Below are positions 43,801-52,800 of a stretch of 64,000 bases of DNA, piece by piece (within the stretch, counting starts at the first letter, position 1; each line of letters begins with the position of its first letter). Under the pieces are notes generated by a model. It was not told the DNA's origin and searched no databases. It saw only the letters and a program-made list of their open reading frames with translations. The stretch is from Arbacia lixula. Taxonomy: Eukaryota > Echinodermata > Echinoidea > Arbacioida > Arbaciidae. The stretch spans positions 18,628,527 through 18,692,526 of the forward strand of contig OZ022581.1 in assembly GCA_963669155.1 (NCBI GenBank). The letters run 5' to 3'. A program made the translations under genes and the position numbers.

Positions 43801-46800
43801 TACTTTGACTTTCACTCTTAATTCCTATGTGATACAGTTTAGGCTAAATAGCTTTCAGGGGTGAACCGTGAGGGGTGGACATTTCTTACCCGTTAACTGG
43901 TATAGGCTTTCTCTCTGCTCCACAAGGTTTTCAGCCTCCGGTTATTTGAGAAGTGAAGTGTGTTTTTTTAAAGTACATAGAGTTGGCCTCTGCTATACCC
44001 CATACTTCCATTTAACATCCTATCCGAAATAATAATAATAATAATAATAATAATAGATTCTGCTTATATAGCGCATTATATGTACAGGGACATCTCTATG
44101 CACTTTACATGTGAATACATCATCAAATATATTACTACAAGAAAAATTATGCACTACAGGAACTATTATTAAGCATGGTATACATAGAACATATTACTAC
44201 AATTAAGTACCAGTGCAACATAACTATATAACTTAAATACAATCAAAATAGTTATTTTATAATATATTATAATAATATAAAGAAGGGAGGGGTCAAAATG
44301 CACAACGCTGGCTCTTATGCAAAGACTTATCAGGGACGTGAACCTGTGGCCTTGCCATTGAGAGACAAACTCTTTGCCAATTGAGCCACGCTGCATTCAT
44401 TATAGAACCTGCTTATGAACTGAGAGCCTTTTCTCTTGCCGTGTTTGCAGCTGGGTGTGGATGGAGCCAACGCTATCAGCAGCTGTATCTCCCGGGTCAC
44501 CAACATCACGTCCCTCAACCTGCGAGACAACGGTTTCCACATGGCCCTGATCCCTCTCGTGGCTTGGATCGGTCAGAACCGGTCAATCCAGGTCCTTGAC
44601 CTCAGCCAGAACTTACCCAACCGCTCTAATGGGTCAGTCGCATGGTCTGAGTGGGTGTGGGTGTGGGTGTGGGTGTGTGTATGGGGGGGGGGGCATTGGC
44701 AGATAATAGATGGGTGGATAGGTTGATGTCTGTCAAGTGGTCTGGATCGGTCAGAACTGGTCAATCCAGGTCCTTGACCTCAGCCAGAACTTACCCAACC
44801 GCTTCAACAGGTCATGGTCTCATGGTCTAGTATGGGTAGATGGATAGATGGGTGGATGGATAAATGGATAGTTGGGTGGATGGATGGTTGGATGGTTGAA
44901 TAGTTGGGTGGATGGATTGATGGATGGATGGTTGGATGGATTGATGGGTGGATGGATAGATGGGTGGATGGAAAGATGAGTTGATGGATAGATGGATTGA
45001 TGGGTGGATGGATAGATAGATGGGTGGATGGATAGATGGATGGGTGGATGGATGGATAGGTGCATTGATGGGTGGATGGATAGATGGATGGATGGATAGG
45101 TGGATTGATGGGTGGATGGATAGATAGATGGGTGGATGGATAGATGGATGGGTGGATGGATAGATAGATGGGTGGATGGATAGACGGATGGGTGGATGGA
45201 TGGATCGGTGGATTGATGGGTGGATGGATAGATAGATGGGTGGATGGATAGGTAGATTGATGGGTGGATGGATAGATAGGGGTCAATAGTCTGAAACTGT
45301 ATATTTTTGTGTCCCTAGAGTTTCGTGTAATATAATTCATCAGATATTGGACATTTAACTTTGAATTTTCTGTATATATAGTCTTGAACATGTATCAAAT
45401 AAGCTTATATAGAGCAACTTTTAAGTATAGTTTCTTTTTTTGTGATGTTCATTAGTCTTATATCCAGACCCCCCTAAAACCCCATGTCCCGATACAAAAA
45501 ATCAAAATACATGACAGCATTTCTAAGTTATGCTGGAAAGAAGTTCTCATTTTTTGAATGTGGGAATTATGTAAATTGTATAATCTCATGAAATTTATAC
45601 CAATAAACTCGAATGCATAAGTGAAATTTGACTTTTTTTATTAATTCTTTCCTGTCCCGATGTTTTGCATCAGCTCCGTCACGTAATGTTTTTCTGCCAT
45701 CTACGACTATCAATGATCGAGTTATTCGAGTAAAATTGTCCTGGCGGGTCCACGCAGTCCTCACAGAGTGGTGTTTTCCTGAAGGTTCCTGTAATATTTA
45801 CAGGCAGTTGTGAAAAATACCAAATTCCTTTCGAAAGTCGGACCGTACCTTTATTCAGCATCATCTCCGAACGTATATTTTGACATATTAAATGATGCTT
45901 ATTGCATTTAACTTTGATTGATTCCGAAACCGATCAATTCCCACTGCAATCACACAAAGCCGCTTCAAAGCTGCTCTATGCTAACCCATGCTTTTCTCCC
46001 CACGAGTCGCTCGGGCATCAGCTCCGTAACGGTCAGCTCCGTCACACTCCCCCATTTGTGTGACGGAGATGACGATTGTGTGACGGAGCTGATGAGATCT
46101 ATTTGTTAAATTTCTTAGATTGTTAATTGTTTTTCTGTAGGTATGACTTGTGAATATATAAAAGTAATACCAGAAGACATAATTGAGGTGAACTGAATCA
46201 TTCTTTGGTGCTTGTCTATGTAAATTCTAATGCCTCTTCTGCCATGTGACGGAGCTGACCGTGATGGAGCTGATGCCCCAGCGACTCGTGGGGAGAAAAG
46301 CTGAATAAACTGAAAAAAATAAAGATTTATAGAGAGTCTTTAAAAAGTAAAGTATTCTGAACCAATAACTTATGCGCCAACAGAGAGTTTGGTTTAATAT
46401 TATAGTATTAAATATTAATGAGCAAGTTGTAATATGTATATAGTATGAGTCTGCAATCCCCCATCATCTCCGTCACGCTGTGTCAGCTCCGTCACGGTGG
46501 TATCTAATCTTGAAAAATGTGGTACAGACTTAAAAGATTGATAAGATTTAAATTCACGAATTGAGATTAAAATGCCACACTTTGATTTATCTATCAAACT
46601 TTGTTCAATCGCAATGGCGTGTGCTCATGAAAATGAACGGAAAGTCGCTTTTTCCGTGAAATTCGCAATTTAGTGCTGTTGCATGGTTTTATATGTACTT
46701 AAAAGACTAACAAACAGAAAACTATTGATCTTGATTTGATTATGCCTTTATAGAAGTACATTACTTTCTGTTTATGGAATGTAAGGACTGTGATGTATAA

Positions 46801-49800
46801 ACTGAATTGTAAAAACAAATCAAAATATTGTGCAGACCTTTCGTGACGGAGCTGACTCAAATTCAGTCAGTGTTGTGAAAAGAGCACAAATATAGGAGCT
46901 TAGTCCCCAGAAATAGCGTGCCAAACTATATTTTCAATTTTCATGAATAGGTATCATTATAAAAACACCAATAGGAATCATGGATGAGTTGTTTGGATTT
47001 CCCTTGGTACCTATCTCTGAAAATATACACTTTCTGACTATTCACCCATAGATGGGTGGATTGATAGGTGGATTGATGGGTGGATGGATAGGTGGATTGA
47101 TGAGTGGATGTCTGTCTAGTAGCCTGGATTGGTCAGGGTCAATTCAAGTTTTTGACCTCAGATACAACCTAACCAACAGCACTGATGGGTCGGTTTCATG
47201 GTCTAAAGTCATTGTTGTTTACTAGAAATTATTGCAGCAATCATTCATTTCTCAAATATTTACTACATTAGCTTTACTTTTTATATGTGGTAATGAATTC
47301 ATGCTCATGAAATATTTCATTTATTTTGGCATGTGTATGTAATTATGGTTAAGTCCTAGAGTGTGTTACTTATTATTATCATTAGTATTAATTTTGTGAA
47401 GCCTGTGTAACAAGATGTCGCAAAACCACTTTGGTACTATATAGTTGTAGTAAAGGTAGTTATTATAATATCCATATATCAAATCTATATTTGGAAATAG
47501 CACTGAATCATTTTGAGTATTCAATGTACTGTCATCTTACGTTGAATATCAACATACATTCCAGGACAAACATTCTTCATTTAAAAGATTTGAGTTGTTT
47601 GATGACATGTTTTTTTTGTTTTCTCTTCCGTAGGGCTGACAGAGAAAAGGTTGTTCTTGCCCTTGAGGAACTGATTCAGAATCCTGATGTGGTGAGAAAG
47701 TCCTTCTTCTTTAACTCTTTGTTTAGCAGCAAGTAAAACTCAAATATGTATGTTGCCTTCCAGATTTGTATCTTTATGTTTGAATCTGATGAAGAGTTGA
47801 TGGTATTAATGATGATGTTGCTTCACTCGTCTTCTGAGACATGATAGACGAATAATGCTTGACTTAAAAATCCATGATAAAGGAGATAACAAATGTGCGA
47901 CGCTTAAAATAAAGGACACATAGAGAAGAAGAATTCCTTGTATTAAACTCTCTCTCTTTATTGCTCACATTATTTCTTTCTTGCCTATCGTATCATGACA
48001 CACAAAGAGGGGAGGAATATGTCCTTATATTCTTCTCTCTCTTGTATTGCTCACACATTTATTCTATCTCATATCGTGACCGCTATTCGCTGTCTGACCA
48101 CTGTTCTCTATCTGACCACTTCAGCCGATTCACACCATCTCGCTGGCCAACAACCGCCTGCGACTCGAGACCCAGCAGCTCATCAATGCTCTCGGCAGCA
48201 ACACCACTCTGACCTCTGTTGATTTGAGGTACACCCCCCCTCCACATATGAAGACATATGAAGACAAATAGCCCTCTTACATATTATTAATAGAGCCCCT
48301 GTGATTTGTTTTCTTCATAGGTTATACTGCAGAGTTACCCTTGTCTCTGTTGATCTGAGGTATGAATAGTGAACGAAGTACACAAAAGGTAGGGGGTGTA
48401 GCCCCCCCCCCCCCCCACAGCTGAATCTGAGGTATGAATAGTAAATGAAATATGTGTAAGTTAGCCCCCCCCCCCTTTCACTGAATCTTTAAAAAAGCCC
48501 CTATGAAATGTTCTCATAGGTTTACATCTCTCTCCTCTATTGGTGTATCATTGTGGGAGGGAAAAGCTTAAAAAATGAAATAAAACAAGCGAGGCGTTCT
48601 CAAAGCTTTGTCATGTACACCTATTTCTAGATTCTGCGAAAGAATCGTCCAATTGGGTTTATGGAGTGTTTGTTTAATTTCTTGATTTCAACTCAATGTA
48701 GGTGGGGGAGTGGCAGTCTGGTACTCTGAGAGATATTGAGATTTGTCTATTTTTTAAATTGATTCTTCTTTTTATCGCTCGTAGTGGTAATGCAATGGGC
48801 GATATAGGAGCAAGGCTGCTGGCTAAGGCATTGCAGATCAACAGCAAGCTGCAAGTAGTCAAGCTGGATAACAACAACATTGGACTGTCAGGATTCCAAG
48901 ACTTGGCCGTCGCACTGGAGAGGTGAGAGTGATGGAGGGATGGAGGGATTGGTGGGTGGAGGGTAGATGGGTGGATGGATGTGTGGGTGGATGGATGGGT
49001 GGGTGGGTGGATGGATAGATCGATGGGTGTGTAGTTGGATGGATGGATGGGTGTATGGGTGGGTGGATGGCTGGATGGATGGATAGATCGATGGGTTGGT
49101 GGATGGATGGCTGGATGGATGGATGGATCGATGGGTTGGTGGATGGATGGATGGATGGATGGATGGGTGGATGGATCGGCAGATGAACTAATGTGTGGAG
49201 GGGCAGATGGGATGGATGGATGGATGGATATATATATATGACGAATTCAAAGAAAAAATTTGAAATATTTAGATGGATGGAGAAATGGATATATATATAG
49301 ACAAATAGAAATATAGATTTAGCTGATCAAAATACCCCATCAGCTGAAAACAAAAAAGATTTTGACAAAATATTTCAAGAAATTTTTTTAATCATGATAT
49401 TGAAACTCGAATCACACCCTCCCTGCCTTGTCTTGGCTTTTTAAAAAATATTTAAAGAAATATTTCAATTATGATATTGAAATCCAAATCCCTCCTCATC
49501 TTTGCATAGGAATTTCATCCTGAAGAGCATGCCGATTCCTACGACGGACCTGGTAGCCGCAGTGGGGCGTCACCCAGAGAAGGTAGAGGCAGCCATGCAG
49601 CGCATCCAGGAATCACTGCAACGCAACCACAGCCCTCGCAAACGCTCCAACAAACAAGCTTTCCTACTACAGAGGGGCTTTCTCTATACCACAGCACATC
49701 AGGTGGGTGGGACTACATGGAAGGAGGGGTGGGGGACTGGAAGGGAAGGTGGGGAGGGTGGGGGGGGGGGGGGTGTTGAGCCTACCTGCTGCAGAGGGGC

Positions 49801-52800
49801 TTTCTCTATACCACACCACATCAGGTGGGTGGGACTACATGGAAGGAGGGGTGGACGGGGTGTGTTGGGAAAGGGGAGGGGTGGGGAAAAGGGAGGGGTG
49901 TTACACCTTTCTCCTGCAGACTTAATATGGACACCAACTTATTGGAGTTCCAGTTGCAGTAGTAGAGGTAGGAGTAGTAGTGGAAAACACCCACAGTATA
50001 GTTGCTGAACGCTGAACTCAGTTATAGTCTCTAGAAGGTAATGAGTATTTTCATCATTAACCGTTTGTGTGCCAGACAAAATGAAGTTCAATTAGCCGGA
50101 TTAATGTTGGTGATGAAGATGACCATGATTTTTTGTTCTATTACTTTCATTCCCCCCCCCTCACCCCCACAGATGGTGGACAAGTCCGTGGTGCACGTGG
50201 AGGACATGGCCAATGAGTTGACCCAGAAGTCCGACCCTGACCTCCAAGACACCATCATGAGGGCCAGGAGTCTCATTGAAGACGCAAACAAGTCTAAAAC
50301 GGTAAGCCTCCCTCCCTCTCTTCTCCAAAAAATCATGCCAATATTTTCACTGTAATCCTGTCCAAAGTGGTGATTTGATGACCAATTATAATTCTCAATA
50401 CTGCATATTAGAAAATGTTGTCCCACAATACATTGTGCATGGTTATAGTCATACACACTTCTTGTCTAATAAACAAGACTGGAAGTGCGTATAACCGCAA
50501 ACCATGCACTCCATGGTGTATTGTGGGACGATTTTTCCATCATGTGGTGCGGAGAATTGTACATGCAGTACCTGTATGTGTGTATGTGTATGAATGGGTA
50601 TTGATTTGTGTATTTTTTTTCCAGAAAATTCAAATTTAATGAATATATTCCTGAGTGAAGGCCATGTAACGTCGCAAGCTCTCTATGAGCTGGCCATGAT
50701 ACACCTGCTCATATACTCAGACCATTTTCAATATCTATGAAAATGTTTTGCATGTTGTTCAAACAATACATTACTAATGCTAGCAATAACTACTGGCCTA
50801 AAGTGCACTCCTCAGACATTTTGTCCATTGATTTTGTTTTACTTTTTTTTTTTATGGAAATAAAGTCCAATTCAATGAATAATGTAAGCCTTCTACATCA
50901 CAGGGCACCTCATAAATCCTGTTTTGGGCTACTAAATTTCAACATTTTTACTAAGAATAACGACAAAAAACATGAGCGACTCAAAGTTTGCATGTAAGAT
51001 AGATATGATAGATCTGGACTGGAACTTGCTCTTAAACCAGATCAGGACAGGACTTTATTAAACATCAAATAATCATAATTTTAATTGGATTCAAGATGGA
51101 ATCTGTCAAAGGAAGCATTGTTTCCATGAGTCGAATAAAGCCTCCAACAAGAGGAGGGTTAGTTTTTGGCCCAAAATAGGGATTCTGTTATCATTTCATG
51201 TTCATTTGAGGATTTTTTTTTCATGAACATGAAATTGCTGAGACTTCTCTATTTGGTTTATGGTCACTGAAGCAAGCTTCATTCTTTTAAGAAAAGTGTA
51301 CTCTCTCCGTACATTGAGTTTGGGGCGAGTCAAGTTGAATAATTTCAAAACTAAAAGGGGAAGAGTTGAGAGGATTTAAGACTGAGCACATTGGATATTA
51401 AGGTCTTTAGATGAGATTATGTGACATGAATAATGTGTGGTTTCATGAGTAATCGATTTGATATATGAGTGTGCATTTGTAGGATGGATATACTGGAAAA
51501 GAAAGAAAAATAGAACATTACCAAGTATTAGTGTAGATTATTGTAGAGTATTGCACATCTTGTACTTCATGGGACACTGTTCTTCCATGGTTTTTATGCA
51601 TTAAAAAAGTTCAAGGCTATTAGTAGGGTCTTTCAGCTTGAAGTTCAATGTGAAACTTCCTCCAATTTCCTTTTTGTTAATGCAGCTACAGAAATGATTC
51701 TGTCTATTTTTAGATTGAGTTCATGTATTGAAGAGTATTCTCCCTCTGTCTCTCTCCATTTCTCCCCTTATTTTCTCTCTTATCTTCTCTCTTTTTCTCT
51801 CTCCCCTCCTCTTTCTCCCCTCTCTCTATGTCTCTTTATCTCTATTCATCTCTCACTTTTCCTCTTTCTTCACTTCTCTCTCTTTCTCTTTTTGTTTTTG
51901 TCTTTCTTTCAATTGGTGTTTCTTTTCCACCGCTTTGCATTCCCATTACTTCTCTCAGTATTTCCCATGGTTCTCATTCTCTGTATGTCTCTCTCCTTCC
52001 TGTCTTTGATCCCTCCTTCAATCTTATCCCTGTGATTCTAGTTATCAGTCACTCCTTGCCCTCTGTTTCATTATCTCTCTTTCTCACTTGTTTCATTGTC
52101 ACCCTCATCACTTTCTCACATGCTTTTCCCACTATATCTTGCCCTAGTTTAGATTCATAGACTCAAATATTACGTTTCATATTAGTCACTGTGGGCTTGT
52201 AGATTTGTTTGATGATTGTCTGTTGATACTGACAAGTATAGGGCCAGTCTTCCTTCTGTTCATACACCTGTAAGGATCTGATTCAGTTATTTGTGTAAGT
52301 TTGTGTGCTTATCAAACCCTATTCATGTGCACCTATCCACAAAATAAGTGTAACATTTGCTGAATTTTGCTGATGCCTTACCAATAGCTGCATATGTGAT
52401 CGGGAGTTACTCAACTAATGCAGTATTTGCTTCCTCCTTTCTTCTGGCTATTTTGAGGATTGAGACTTAGGAAAAATAGCGCAATATTGCGGTAAGTGAA
52501 TCTTATAAACTGCATCCAGTTGCAGCTTGTGCATCACGCTCTGGCATGTGGTTCGCAAATTGCAGCGCTTGTATTGATTTACGGAAGATTTCACCATCAC
52601 AAGTGGTTTGTTCTAGCTAGGGGTGTGGGTAGAGTCCACCATGTCCAAAATACCACAGATTTATTGCTTTTTTAGGTGTATACGACTGTTGTGTGAGGCT
52701 CGCTGGAAACTTTTTTTATTAAATTGCATCTGTTAAAGAACTGTACTGTCATGGTAATGGTATATGAATGGGGCTTTATATTTAACCATATGTATGTTTC

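Noticed and set aside
44740..44810. Alternative 5' splice site of exon 14 at the second copy
   Set aside because: Reading on from the exon 14 acceptor meets an in-frame TGA shortly after 44632.
44804..45391. 195-codon minus-strand ORF rich in HPSIHPP
   Set aside because: GGAT minisatellite artefact.
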